From Kineosporia succinea (lineage in GTDB: Bacteria > Actinomycetota > Actinomycetes > Actinomycetales > Kineosporiaceae), in NCBI RefSeq assembly GCF_030811555.1, contig NZ_JAUSQZ010000001.1, positions 5,391,241 to 5,455,240 on the forward strand: a DNA stretch of 64,000 bases, written 5' to 3'. Each line of letters starts with the position of its first letter. The first letter of the stretch is position 1. Positions 54,351-63,366 of this stretch are shown here, one piece after another. The notes under the pieces are model-generated. The model did no database searches. It was not told the origin of the DNA and saw only the letters and a program-made list of their open reading frames with translations. Position numbers and translations under genes: made by a program.

Positions 54351-55234
54351 TGCTCCACCACCTGGATCTCGAGACCGTCCATGGCCACCTCCATACCGTT
54401 CTCCTCCACGATGAGCCATTCGGGGGAGTCGTCGAGCAGGATCGGGTTCGTGTTGTTCATGTGCACGAAGACCGTGCGTCGCACGCCCAGACCGTCGAGC
54501 GCGGCGAGACTTTCGAGCACCGGAAGGTGCCCCATCTCCCGGGAGGTCTTGCCGGCCAGGCCCAGGTCGATGAGTTCGTCGTCGTGCCAGCAGGTTCCGT
54601 CGAGCAGGAGCAGGTCACTGCCGGAGATCTCCGACCGCACGGCCGGGCCGAGGCGCTGCGCCCCGGGCAGGTAGACCACGGTGGCGCCGTCGTTCTCGTC
54701 GGTGAAGCGGTATCCGACCACCCGCCCGGGGATCGTGCCGGTGCCGAACCGGTCGGCCTTGGTCGTGGGCACGTCGAAGGCCTCGCACCACAGCCCGTCG
54801 GCGAGCCGGAACCCGGCCCCCGGCTCCACGGGCGTCCACTCGACCGGGCAGAACCGCTCCAGCAGGGGCAGCAGACCGGACCCGTCGGTGAGCGTCTTGT
54901 GCACCGCCGGCGTCGCGAACAGCCGCACCCCCGAGGCCTCGCGCAGCAGCAGCAGTCCCAGGGTGTGGTCGATCTCGGCATCGGTGAGCAGGCAGGCGCG
55001 CAACGGTGAGTCCCGGCTCCCGCGGGGGTGGAGGCCGGGGAAGGCTTCGATCTGATGGCGGACGTCGGGGCTGGCGTTGACGAGGAACCACCGGTCGCGG
55101 TCGGGGCTGACCACGATGGACGACTGGGAGCGTGGGGTGCCGGAGCCTCGCCGCACGCGGTGGCAGACGGGGCAGCCGCAGTTCCACTGCGGTGAACCGC
55201 CACCCGCCGCCGAGCCGAGCACCCGCACCCACAT
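54347..55234 (-). CDS. pqqB: PQQ biosynthesis protein PqqB (metallo-beta-lactamase fold)
   Basis: A 295-residue PqqB. Opens VRVLGSAAGGGSPQWNCGCP, the family signature, and contains LLTDAEIDHTLGLLLLREAS near 90, LLLDGTCWHDDELIDLGL near 210 and MGHLPVLESLA near 232 with metal-site residues. PqqB hydroxylates the cross-linked Tyr in the PQQ pathway. It follows pqqA after a gap with two stem-loops and overlaps pqqC. Confidence 0.95.
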   Translation of the reverse strand: MWVRVLGSAAGGGSPQWNCGCPVCHRVRRGSGTPRSQSSIVVSPDRDRWFLVNASPDVRHQIEAFPGLHPRGSRDSPLRACLLTDAEIDHTLGLLLLREASGVRLFATPAVHKTLTDGSGLLPLLERFCPVEWTPVEPGAGFRLADGLWCEAFDVPTTKADRFGTGTIPGRVVGYRFTDENDGATVVYLPGAQRLGPAVRSEISGSDLLLLDGTCWHDDELIDLGLAGKTSREMGHLPVLESLAALDGLGVRRTVFVHMNNTNPILLDDSPEWLIVEENGMEVAMDGLEIQVVEQ

Positions 55235-55260
55235 GCCGCACCTCCTCTGCCGGGGCGGGG

Positions 55261-55293
55261 CCCGGGAGAACCCGGGTCCCGCCGGCGACGGGA
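55261..55293 (-). terminator. Tandem stem-loops between pqqA and pqqB
   Basis: TCCCG/CGGGA (55277-55293) begins at the base after the pqqA stop and is followed by CCCGGG-loop-CCCGGG (55261-55276). In other bacteria pqqA mRNA is far more abundant than the downstream genes; these stems may act as a partial terminator or as a block to 3' decay giving the same effect. Confidence 0.5.
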
Positions 55294-55386
55294 CTAGTCG
55301 TCGAGCCGGGCGATGTACATGGTCACCTCGGGAGCGACGGCGATCTCGTCGAACACGGGTGTTTCCCAATCGGTCTGGGCCTCCAT
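55294..55386 (-). CDS. pqqA: PQQ precursor peptide PqqA
   Basis: A 30-residue peptide with the invariant EVTMYIARLDD core: Glu20 and Tyr24, three residues apart, are the atoms donors of PQQ. The N-terminal part (MEAQTDWETPVFDEI) is the acidic leader recognised by PqqD. GGAGAGGAGG lies upstream of the ATG at ideal spacing. It lies 23 bases after the PQQ dehydrogenase gene and 59 bases before pqqB. Confidence 0.95.
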   Translation of the reverse strand: MEAQTDWETPVFDEIAVAPEVTMYIARLDD

Positions 55387-55409
55387 GGACTTACCTCCTC
55401 TCCAGCGTC

Positions 55410-57131
55410 TCAATGGTCACCACGCGACGGCGTCTGCTCGGGCAGCGCGAACACGATCAGCGCGCTCCCGTGACCGGCGCCGAGCATGCCGGGCAGGAAC
55501 CCCTCGGCCCAGCCACCCCAGCCGACCGGCACCGCGATGTACTGGCGGCCGTCGATCGCGTAGGTCACCGGGCTGCTGTGATGCCCGCTGCCGCACTGGA
55601 ACTGCCAGAGCAGGTCACCGGTGCGGGCGTCGTAGGCGTTGAACTCGCCCGAGGGCTCACCGGCGAACACCAGGTCCCCGGCGGTCGCGAGCACGGACGC
55701 GCACATCGGCAGTTCGTTGCGCCAGCGCCACTTCTCGTTCCCGTCGGCGTCGAAGGCGCTGAGGTAGCCCACGGCCTCCTCGATGTCGACGGCCACGCCC
55801 GCGCTCCAGTACGGGATGCCCTCCCTGAACTCCCGGCGGCGCCGGGCGGCGGTGGCTCCCACGTCCTGGATCGGCACGTAGAACCAGCCGGTCTTCGGGC
55901 TGTAGGCGGCGTGCGTCCACTCCTTCGCCCCGGCCGGGCCGGGGTAGAAGTGCACCTCCACGCCTTCTTCCTCGGGGTAGATCTTCGGCACGACCTGACC
56001 GTCGCGGCTGATCGCCCCCCAGGTGATCCGGTCGACGAACGGCGTGATCGAGACGCGTTCACCGTTCGTGCGGTCGAGCACGAACATGTAGCCGTTCTTG
56101 TCGAAGTGGGCCAGCAGCTTGCGGCCGTCCCGCTCGAACAGGATGCACTCGCTCATGCTGTCGTAGTCCCACACGTCGTGCGGGGTGCACTGGTAGTGCC
56201 AGCGGATCTGCCCGGAGTCGACGTCGATCGCGACGATGCTGTCGGTGTAGAGGTTGTCGCCCTCGCGCACCCCGCCGTCGAAGTCGGGGGCCGGGTTGCC
56301 GGTGCCCCAGTAGAGCAGGTTGGTCTCCGGGTCGAAAGTGCCCGTCAGCCAGCAGTTGCCGCCGCCCCGGGCCCAGGCCTCACCGTCGGCCGGCCAGCTC
56401 TCCGAGCCGGGCTCACCGGGCTTGGGCACCATGTACGAGCGCCACTGGTGCTCGCCGGTCTCCACATCGAACGCGTCGAGGTGGCCGCGCACCCCGAACT
56501 CGCCGCCGGAGCTGCCCACGATCACCAGGTTCTTCACCACGATCGGGGCCAGGGTCCCGCTTTCCCCGGCGCGCACGTCTCCGTAGGTCTTGTCCCACAC
56601 CCGCTTGCCGGTGCCCGCGTCCAGCGCGATCACATGGGCGTTGGCCGTGACGAAGAAGACCTTGCCCGAGGCCACGGCCACGCCCCGGTTGACGTTGCCG
56701 CAGCAGAGCGACACGTCGAACGGCACGGCGTGCTTGTACCGCCAGATCTCCTTGCCGGTCCTCCCGTCGAGGGCCCACACCCAGCCGTCCCACCCGGACA
56801 GGAACATGACGCCGTCGACCACGATCGGGGTGGCCTCGAACGAGTACGTGGACGTGCCCGCGATGATGCCGCTGACCCCGGCCTGGAAGATCCACGCCGG
56901 GCCGATCCGGCTGACGTTCTCGGTGTTGATCTGGTCGAGCGTGCTGTAGCGCTGCCCGTCGTAGGTGCCGTAGTAGGTGAGCCAGTTCTCCGGCTCGCTG
57001 CGCGCGTCGAGAATGCGCTCGTAGGTGAGGTTCTCCGTGACCGGAGGGGCGATCTCCCCGCCGGCGACCTTGCCGGACAGCCGGCCCTGGTCGACGGCCT
57101 CGCCGGCGTCGACGTAGTCGGACGTGGTCAT
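55410..57131 (-). CDS. PQQ-dependent alcohol/methanol dehydrogenase, lanthanide-type active site
   Basis: A 573-residue eight-bladed quinoprotein dehydrogenase. Landmarks: the vicinal disulfide Cys143-Cys144 (SLCCGNVNRG), metal ligands Glu211 (SSGGEFGVRG) and Asn279 (GTGNPAPD), catalytic Asp322 and a second Asp324 in PHDVWDYDSMSE. The additional Asp, which is Ala in Ca2+ MxaF enzymes, marks lanthanide-dependent XoxF/ExaF types. It oxidises primary alcohols. Unusually, there is no signal peptide and no cytochrome c domain, whereas known relatives are periplasmic. The ATG is 13 bases after the cupredoxin-like gene; pqqA follows, so enzyme and cofactor genes form one operon. Confidence 0.93.
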   Translation of the reverse strand: MTTSDYVDAGEAVDQGRLSGKVAGGEIAPPVTENLTYERILDARSEPENWLTYYGTYDGQRYSTLDQINTENVSRIGPAWIFQAGVSGIIAGTSTYSFEATPIVVDGVMFLSGWDGWVWALDGRTGKEIWRYKHAVPFDVSLCCGNVNRGVAVASGKVFFVTANAHVIALDAGTGKRVWDKTYGDVRAGESGTLAPIVVKNLVIVGSSGGEFGVRGHLDAFDVETGEHQWRSYMVPKPGEPGSESWPADGEAWARGGGNCWLTGTFDPETNLLYWGTGNPAPDFDGGVREGDNLYTDSIVAIDVDSGQIRWHYQCTPHDVWDYDSMSECILFERDGRKLLAHFDKNGYMFVLDRTNGERVSITPFVDRITWGAISRDGQVVPKIYPEEEGVEVHFYPGPAGAKEWTHAAYSPKTGWFYVPIQDVGATAARRRREFREGIPYWSAGVAVDIEEAVGYLSAFDADGNEKWRWRNELPMCASVLATAGDLVFAGEPSGEFNAYDARTGDLLWQFQCGSGHHSSPVTYAIDGRQYIAVPVGWGGWAEGFLPGMLGAGHGSALIVFALPEQTPSRGDH

Positions 57132-57144
57132 GTCGTCTCCTGCC

Positions 57145-57609
57145 TCAGAACGGACGCGGCTGGTCGGGACGGTCGAGCCGGGCCTCCGGGGGCACGTCAC
57201 CGAGCACGACGATGACGGCCGTCAGGCCGCGCCCCTCGTCGTTTCCCGAGGGCGAGCTGTACCAGTAGTACCCCGGGCCGTCGAGGTTCAGGCTCGCCCG
57301 GCCCTTGGAGTGGTTGACCAGCCAGATGAACTTCTTGTCACCGTTACTGGGCAGCAGCGCGCAGTGCGTGTTCTGGTCGTCGTTGATCAGCTCGAGATCC
57401 AGGTCGCCGCCGTGCGGGAGCACCAGAATGGACGGGTCCCAGCAGATCTCGTCGGGGTTGATGCGGACGGTGGCCTTCATCCGCCCGTCCGCGCCCTCGC
57501 TGGCCTGGGCGATGTTGCCGGTGTTGAGCAGCTTTCCGAGCGCGGCCTTGTTCTGGGCGTCCAGTCCGAGATTCTCCAGCAGCGCGTCTCGATCGTTCAG
57601 GGTCGTCAT
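57145..57609 (-). CDS. Cupredoxin-like PQQ-associated protein (MSMEG_3727-like)
   Basis: A 154-residue protein. Residues ~45-137 form a cupredoxin-like beta-sandwich: SILVLPHGGDLDLELINDDQ followed by NTHCALL with His82, then GPGYYWYSSPSG where plastocyanin-type proteins have the Cu loop. The Cys and His ligands of that loop are Ser118 and Ser121 here, so a type 1 copper site is unlikely. It resembles actinobacterial proteins named as the MSMEG_3727 family that accompany PQQ dehydrogenases; I am moderately sure of that name. It is the first gene of the PQQ operon. No signal peptide is seen. It may be a structural partner or a metal or electron-transfer accessory. Confidence 0.78.
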   Translation of the reverse strand: MTTLNDRDALLENLGLDAQNKAALGKLLNTGNIAQASEGADGRMKATVRINPDEICWDPSILVLPHGGDLDLELINDDQNTHCALLPSNGDKKFIWLVNHSKGRASLNLDGPGYYWYSSPSGNDEGRGLTAVIVVLGDVPPEARLDRPDQPRPF

Positions 57610-57756
57610 CGACCTCAGCTCCTGATCCGGTTCATGCCGTGGAACCGCTGTGAAATGCTGTTTCGGCGGGAACGTTACGTGCCCGCAACACGGCCGACAA
57701 GGACGTGCCTCACAGCCCGCCGTCACCACCGCTCGCCCGGGATCGGCTACCGTTCG

Positions 57757-59904
57757 TCAGCGCCCGAGCTCCATCACCTTGTGCCAGGCGGCCACGAAGT
57801 CCCGCACGAAGAGCTCGAGCGCGTCGTCGGCGGCGTACTGCTCGGCGACGGCCCGCAGTTCGGCGTGGGCCCCGAACACCAGGTCGGCGCGGCTGGCACC
57901 CCAGCGGGCCTCGCCCCGTACACGGCCCTCAAAAGTGCCGTCGGGCCGAGGAAACCATTCGGTCTCGTGGTCGAGCAGATTCACGAAGAAGTCGTTGCTC
58001 AGCACACCCGGCCGGTCGGTGAGCACACCGAGCGACGAATGCCCCGCCACCGCGCCCAGTGATCTCAGACCGCCGAGCAGCACGGTCGTCTCGGCGACAT
58101 CGAGCGTCAGCAGTGCCGCGCGGTCGATCAGCAGATGTTCCGAGGGCCGGCGCGCCTGTCGCCCGCGATAGTTGCGGAATCCGTCGGCGACCGGTTCCAG
58201 CCAGCCGAAGGATTCCTCGTCGGTCCACTCCGGCAGCGCGTCCGTACGGCCCGCCCGGAACGGCACCGCGACCTCCACCCCGGCCGCCGCCGCGGCCCGC
58301 TCGAGGGCCGCGCAGCCCGCGAGCACGATCAGGTCGGCCGTGGAAATCACGTCCCCACCGACCGACTCGCGGATCCCCGCCAGGGTGACCAGCACGTCCG
58401 CAAGCCGTTCGGGATCGTTGACCTCCCACCCCCGCTGCGGGGCGAGCCCCACCCGCCCACCGTTCGCCCCGCCCCGCCGGTCGCTGCTGCGGAACGTGGA
58501 CGCCGAGGCCCAGGCCGCGAGCACGAGATCGGCCCCGGACCGGTCGGAGGCGAGAACCCGTTGCTTGATCCCCGCCACCAGGTCGGGGGCGGGATCACCG
58601 GCGGCGGGCGCCGGAACCGGATCCTGCCAGAGCAGTGTCTCGGCCGGGACCAGCGACCCCAGATACCGTGACCGCGGCCCCAGATCGAGGTGCGTCAGCT
58701 TGAACCAGGCCCGTGCGAACGCGTCCGCCAGCTCCGGCGGGTGCTCGAGGAACCGGCGCGCGATCGGCTCGTAGACCGGGTCGAAACGCAGGGCCAGATC
58801 GGTGGTCAGGAAGGTCGGTGCGTGAAAGAGGTTCGGGTCGTGGGCGTCCGGCACCGTGCCCGCGCCACCACCGGCCCGGGGCGTCCACTGCCACAGCCCG
58901 GCCGGGCTGAGCGCCACGTCCCACTCGAAGCCGAACAGGTTCTCCAGAAAGCTGTTGTCCCAGGTTGTCGGGGTTTTCGTCCACGTCCCCTCGAGTCCGC
59001 TGGTGATGGTGTCCCCACCCTTACCCGCGCCGTGGGTGCTGCGCCAGCCCAGTCCCTGGTGTTCGAGACGAGCGGCCGCCGGTTCCGGGCCGAGGTGCTT
59101 CTCCGGGTCGGCGGCGCCGTGCGTCTTGCCGAACGAGTGCCCACCGGCGATCAGCGCGACGGTCTCGGTGTCGTTCATCCCCATGCGCGCGAACGACTGG
59201 CGGATGTCGCGCGCCGACATCACCGGGTCGGGCACCGTGTTCGGCCCCTCCGGATTCACGTAGATGAGCCCCATCTGATCTGCGGCCAGCGGTTTCTCGA
59301 GATCCCGCACCCCCTCGTGCCGCTCGTCGCCGAGCCATGACCGCTCCGGTCCCCAGTACACGTCGTCCGGTTCGAGCACCTCCTCACGCCCGCCGGCGTA
59401 GCCGAACGTCTCGAAGCCCATCGACTCGAGCGCGCGGTTGCCCGCGAAGACCATCAGGTCCGGCCACGAGATCCGGCGCCCGTACTTCTTCTTGACCGGC
59501 CACAGCAGGCGGCGCGGCTTGTCCAGGTTGCGGTTGTCGGGCCAGCTGTCCACCGGCGCGAACCGTTGCAGACCCGCGCTGGCGCCCCCGCGTCCGTCCG
59601 CCCTTCTGTAGGTGCCCGCGCAGTGCCAGACCATGCGCAGCACCAGCGGCCCGTAGTGGCCGAAATCGGCGGGCCACCATTCCTGCGAGCTGGTGAGCAC
59701 GGCGTCGACGTCGGCGGCCAGTTCGTCGAGATCCACGGTCGCGAAGGCCGCCGGGTAGTCGAACGGGGGACGCGCCGGTCGCCTCAGCGCCCGCAGGTCC
59801 AGGTGGTCGGGCCACCAGTCGGTCGCGCTGGTGGACGCTTTCGGCCGCCGGTCGGGCGTGCTGGGTGGCAGGCCCAGTCCGCCACCGTTGGGATGCTGGG
59901 GCAC
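57757..59904 (-). CDS. katG: Catalase-peroxidase KatG
   Basis: A 715-residue bifunctional haem catalase-peroxidase. Distal triad Arg90, Trp93, His94 in [14 protein letters not shown] (the usual Ser after His is Cys); the Tyr of the Met-Tyr-Trp adduct in [10 protein letters not shown] and the Met in ARMGMNDTE; proximal haem His in [10 protein letters not shown]. The second, haem-free half-domain is present to the end, so the gene is complete. It removes H2O2, which the amine oxidase and flavin enzymes in this region generate. GTG start with AGGAG upstream; 22 bases after the regulator gene. Confidence 0.96.
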   Translation of the reverse strand: MPQHPNGGGLGLPPSTPDRRPKASTSATDWWPDHLDLRALRRPARPPFDYPAAFATVDLDELAADVDAVLTSSQEWWPADFGHYGPLVLRMVWHCAGTYRRADGRGGASAGLQRFAPVDSWPDNRNLDKPRRLLWPVKKKYGRRISWPDLMVFAGNRALESMGFETFGYAGGREEVLEPDDVYWGPERSWLGDERHEGVRDLEKPLAADQMGLIYVNPEGPNTVPDPVMSARDIRQSFARMGMNDTETVALIAGGHSFGKTHGAADPEKHLGPEPAAARLEHQGLGWRSTHGAGKGGDTITSGLEGTWTKTPTTWDNSFLENLFGFEWDVALSPAGLWQWTPRAGGGAGTVPDAHDPNLFHAPTFLTTDLALRFDPVYEPIARRFLEHPPELADAFARAWFKLTHLDLGPRSRYLGSLVPAETLLWQDPVPAPAAGDPAPDLVAGIKQRVLASDRSGADLVLAAWASASTFRSSDRRGGANGGRVGLAPQRGWEVNDPERLADVLVTLAGIRESVGGDVISTADLIVLAGCAALERAAAAAGVEVAVPFRAGRTDALPEWTDEESFGWLEPVADGFRNYRGRQARRPSEHLLIDRAALLTLDVAETTVLLGGLRSLGAVAGHSSLGVLTDRPGVLSNDFFVNLLDHETEWFPRPDGTFEGRVRGEARWGASRADLVFGAHAELRAVAEQYAADDALELFVRDFVAAWHKVMELGR

Positions 59905-59925
59905 GGGACTCCTCTCCGGCCGGGC

Positions 59926-61290
59926 TCAGAAGTCCAGGGCCCGCCGCACCGCCGGGGCGTTGCGGCGTGAGACCGGCACCATGGCCTCGTCCTGCTGGTC
60001 CATCACGAGAGTCAGCTCACCGCCCCGGCCCCGCTCGACCTCGCGGATCCGGCTGAGGTTGACCACGTAGCGGCGGTGCACGCGCAGGAACCCGGCGCCG
60101 GCCAGCTCCCCGCCGAGCTTGTCCAGACTCGCGGAGGCGGCCCGGAGGCGTCCCTGATCGGTCGAGAGCCAGACCTCGTTGCCGTCCGACTCGGCGAACC
60201 GGACCTCGGGCAGCCGCAGCAGCACCATGCGGTTCTCGCGCTGGGCGACCACCCGGCGGGGCCCGGGCAGGGACGGGGTCTCGTCGGGCGCGCTGATCTG
60301 CGTCTCGTGGGTGGCGTTGAACGTGACGAGCGTGCCGATGAGGTGACGCGACTGGAACACCGGGCGCAGCACGATCGGCACCGGGTCGCCGGTCAGATGG
60401 GTGAAGACCTGGGTGGAGCCGATCCAGTCCGGGTTCCGGGCCGCCTGGGTGCAGGCGTAGCGCGCGGCGTTGCCGAGCTCCGGCAGACCCGGCGTCCAGC
60501 GGACCGTCGGGTCGAGTGCGGGGGTGGCGGCCGGTACGCCGAGCAGCACGCTCGCCGTCTCGTCGGCGATCACCACCTTGCCCGCGGTGTCCATGGCGGC
60601 CAGCGGCTGAGCCGATCCGGCGCGGGCCTGGGTGTACGCCGCCAGCAGCTCGGCCCCGCTGTCGCGGGCGCGGCGCCGCAGCTGTCCCTGCGTGGTGGCG
60701 GCCGCGTTGGTCAGCCAGCCCCCGGCGAACGACGGCAGGCGGCTGCGCCAGCAGGAGATGTTGAGAACAGCGATGGGCTCCCGGGTGACCACGTCCCGCA
60801 CCGCGACGCCCGCGCAGGTCCAGTCGTGAAAGGCCCGGCACCAGTGCTCCGGCCCCTTGACCAGCACCGGCCCGTGCGTCTCGAGGGCCATCCCCATGCC
60901 GTTGGTGCCCGCCGCCGGCTCCGACCAGCAGAACCACGGCGCCAGGTTGGCCTCGGCGGCCCGGGCCAGCGTGGCCGGATCACCCCACTCGGCCAGGATG
61001 CGCCCGGTGGAGTCCGTGACGGTGACGACGCCCCCGGCGAAGCTGACGTCCTGGGCGACCGTCGCGGCGCGGAACCCCAGCTCGGCGAAGACCCCGTCGT
61101 GCTCGGGCCGGTGCTCGATCTCGGCGACCGCGATCGGGGCCTCGGTGAGGTGGGGGTCGACCCGGTACTGCTCACGGCAGCGGTGCCAGGAGATGGCCAC
61201 CTCGGGACGGACGCCGAGCACCCGGTCGTCGCCCTGCACGAACCGTTCCCACGCCGAGTAGACGGACTCCTGGTGGTGCGCAACATCCAT
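59926..61290 (-). CDS. GAF-domain activator with C-terminal LytTR DNA-binding domain
   Basis: A 454-residue regulator. Residues ~1-55 and the GAF domain (~60-215) resemble AcoR-type activators, including EPAAGTNGMGMALETHGPV near 135 and FHDWTCAGVAVRDVVTREP near 168. Instead of a sigma-54 AAA+ domain and Fis HTH, the C-terminus (~355-454) is a LytTR domain: VRFAESDGNEVWLSTDQGRL and FLRVHRRYVVNLSRIREVER. AcoR relatives sense acetoin or alcohols, so control of the PQQ dehydrogenase operon or katG is a reasonable guess. Start ATG at MDVAHHQESV; an upstream in-frame extension is less likely. katG follows by 22 bases. Confidence 0.85.
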   Translation of the reverse strand: MDVAHHQESVYSAWERFVQGDDRVLGVRPEVAISWHRCREQYRVDPHLTEAPIAVAEIEHRPEHDGVFAELGFRAATVAQDVSFAGGVVTVTDSTGRILAEWGDPATLARAAEANLAPWFCWSEPAAGTNGMGMALETHGPVLVKGPEHWCRAFHDWTCAGVAVRDVVTREPIAVLNISCWRSRLPSFAGGWLTNAAATTQGQLRRRARDSGAELLAAYTQARAGSAQPLAAMDTAGKVVIADETASVLLGVPAATPALDPTVRWTPGLPELGNAARYACTQAARNPDWIGSTQVFTHLTGDPVPIVLRPVFQSRHLIGTLVTFNATHETQISAPDETPSLPGPRRVVAQRENRMVLLRLPEVRFAESDGNEVWLSTDQGRLRAASASLDKLGGELAGAGFLRVHRRYVVNLSRIREVERGRGGELTLVMDQQDEAMVPVSRRNAPAVRRALDF

Positions 61291-61395
61291 GGTGCTGAAC
61301 CGCCTTTGGTCCGTCACCTTGCCCGTATGCCGTATATGTAACGAATCGGCGTCAACCACTGTAGGTACGGTTCGCGGGCTGCGCCACCACCCGGC

Positions 61396-61932
61396 TCAGA
61401 ACGTGGACGCCCAGACCACCTTCCCGTCCTGGGCGTAGACGTTGAGACGGAAGCCGTCGAGGTCGTCCGTGAACCCGTTCGCGCAGTCGTCGTCCTCGCC
61501 GAAGACCCGCAACCGGTAGCCCCGCTCCCGGGCCAGCGCCCGCACGTCGCCGAGCGACTCGCCCGCCAGGTCGGAGCGAGTGCCGTGCACGTTGAGGGTG
61601 TCGAGCGGTGGGACGCAGGGCCACGAGGGCGGCGGCGTCGGGCCGGTCTCGCCGGTGTCCATCCGCAGGGAGTAGCGCACCTGGGGGAGCGACGGGTGGT
61701 CGTGGGGACGCGGCACCGCCTGCTCCCCGACCCCGCCTTCCCGGGAGTAGTGCCCAAGGCTGGTCAGCTGCCCGGCAGGCGTGACCTTCTCGACCGCCAG
61801 ATACCCGTTGTCCTCGACACGCACCCGCGTCGCCGTCTCGAACACCCGAAGAAGGGGAACGGGGGAGACATGACGACACGAGTGGCACCCCGACCGCGTC
61901 GACCGCACACGCGACGCGCGGCTGTGAAGCAC
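61396..61932 (-). CDS. Hypothetical protein
   Basis: A 178-residue open frame of unknown function. The C-terminal ~110 residues look like a genuine protein (LDTLNVHGTRSDLAGESLGD, FRLNVYAQDGKVVWASTF) with an acidic EDDDCANGFTDDLDG segment; the N-terminal ~35 residues are Arg/Ser-rich and less convincing. GTG at 61932 has AAGGGG upstream; a GTG at 61845 would give 149 residues. The end is shared with the degenerate fragment near 49.8 kb. It sits alone between the regulator and the AEC transporter. Confidence 0.5.
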   Translation of the reverse strand: MLHSRASRVRSTRSGCHSCRHVSPVPLLRVFETATRVRVEDNGYLAVEKVTPAGQLTSLGHYSREGGVGEQAVPRPHDHPSLPQVRYSLRMDTGETGPTPPPSWPCVPPLDTLNVHGTRSDLAGESLGDVRALARERGYRLRVFGEDDDCANGFTDDLDGFRLNVYAQDGKVVWASTF

Positions 61933-62100
61933 TCAACCCCTTGAACGGCAGCGCTTTTCGGTCGTTCCGGACGGTTCGGCGGCCGCCCGTCGCCGGGAAT
62001 CGGCGCTGTGCCACGATGGGGATGTCATCGGGGCCTTCTCTCGTCGGACGCCCGCGCCCCTCGCGGGCTGGTCCGCAGTACCGCGGAAGGCATCGAACTC

Positions 62101-63018
62101 TTGGCTGGCGTCGTCACCGGTTTCGCCATCATCCTCATCGTGATCCTGGCCGGCGTCGTGCTGGCGGCCACGAAGATCATCCCCAGCGAGGGCGCCCGCT
62201 ACCTCAGCAAGACGGCGTACGCCGTGGCCAACCCCGCCCTGCTCTTCATGACGATGTCGCACGGAGACCCCTCCGTGCTCGCTTCGTCCGCCGCCCTCGT
62301 CGCCCTGACCTCGGCCGTTGTCAGCGGGGCGCTCTATGTGGCCGTGTCCCGGCTCTTCTTCCGCCGGCCCCTGGCCGAGACCACGATCGGCGTGACCGCC
62401 TCGTCGTACGCCAACGCCGCCAACATCGGCCTGCCCGTCGCCACGTACGTCGTCGGCAACGTGTCCGCGGCCGCGCCGCTGATCATGCTCCAGCTCGTGG
62501 TGCTGGCTCCCGCGGTCACCGGCGCCCTCGAACTGGGGACGCGTGGGCACCTCGACGTTCTCGGCATCCTTACGGTGCCCATCAAGAATCCGCTCGTGGT
62601 CTCCACATTGCTCGGAGTCCTGGTCGCGCTCGCGGGCATCACGCTGCCCGACGTCGTCACCGCGCCCCTGGAGATCCTCGGAGGTGCGGCGGTGCCGCTG
62701 ATGCTCATGGCGTTCGGCATCTCGTTGTGGGGGAGACGCCCACTGGCCGGGGCCGACCTGCCGCCGGTGCTCAGTGCCACGGTGATCAAGACGATGGTCA
62801 TGCCGGTCGTCGCGTTCCTGGTGGCCGGACCTCTGCTCGGCCTGACCGGTGACGCGCTGTTCGCGGTCGTGGCCATGGCGGCGCTGCCCACCGCGCAGAA
62901 CGTCCAGACATATGCGATCTGGTACGGCAAGGGCGAGACCGTCGCTCGTGACGTGGCCCTCCTGACGACCGTGGCCTGCGTGCCCGTGCTGATGCTGATC
63001 GCGGCGCTGTTCCTCTGA
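62101..63018 (+). CDS. AEC family transporter (auxin efflux carrier-like)
   Basis: A 305-residue membrane protein with ten helices in two five-helix halves; helices begin GVVTGFAIILIVILAGVVLA and include SYANAANIGLPVATYVVGN near 108 and PTAQNVQTYAIWYG near 262, the Asn/Gly-rich crossing segments of the AEC/BART fold. The family exports small organic anions, such as malate or auxin. The TTG at 62101, with GGAAGG upstream, starts just before the first helix; earlier in-frame codons add a basic extension unlike the family. Plus strand, monocistronic. Confidence 0.82.
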   Translation: MAGVVTGFAIILIVILAGVVLAATKIIPSEGARYLSKTAYAVANPALLFMTMSHGDPSVLASSAALVALTSAVVSGALYVAVSRLFFRRPLAETTIGVTASSYANAANIGLPVATYVVGNVSAAAPLIMLQLVVLAPAVTGALELGTRGHLDVLGILTVPIKNPLVVSTLLGVLVALAGITLPDVVTAPLEILGGAAVPLMLMAFGISLWGRRPLAGADLPPVLSATVIKTMVMPVVAFLVAGPLLGLTGDALFAVVAMAALPTAQNVQTYAIWYGKGETVARDVALLTTVACVPVLMLIAALFL

Positions 63019-63336
63019 CGGGGGCTCGTGGTCCGGTGCCTGTCTGTCGGCGGGAACGGCGCGGACTTGAGGGGCGTGCGGGTCGCCCGAACGGCCGGTC
63101 TTGCGGGCCGTCGCGGTTGTGCTAGGTTCCTACGAGGATTTTCCGGGATCGCTGGGGCGAGCTCGCGACCTGCGAGGGCAACGGACACATCAGTGGCCGT
63201 CTTCGCAGAGTGAAGTCCTTCCCTTCTGCTCAAGCTTCAGAAGAGACGTTTGCCGTCGCGGCACACGTCTATTCTTCGTGCTTTCGCAAGACAAAGGGAG
63301 AGCTCTATCTCCGGTTCATTCGCTGGAAACGCGGAT
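63019..63336 (+). other. Intergenic region upstream of rRNA operon
   Basis: No gene is supported here. The GC content falls markedly after ~63200, as is typical before an rRNA operon. TTGTGCTAGGTTCC near 63117-63130 might be an additional weak promoter element. Confidence 0.5.
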
Positions 63337-63366
63337 TTGACCGGGGTGCTGGAAACGCTCTAATGT
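63337..63366 (+). promoter_or_regulatory. rRNA operon promoter
   Basis: TTGACC (63337-63342) and TAATGT (63361-63366) are 18 bases apart, a near-consensus sigma-70-type promoter about 240 bases before the 16S gene. TCTAAT two bases earlier would give 16-base spacing. Confidence 0.7.
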
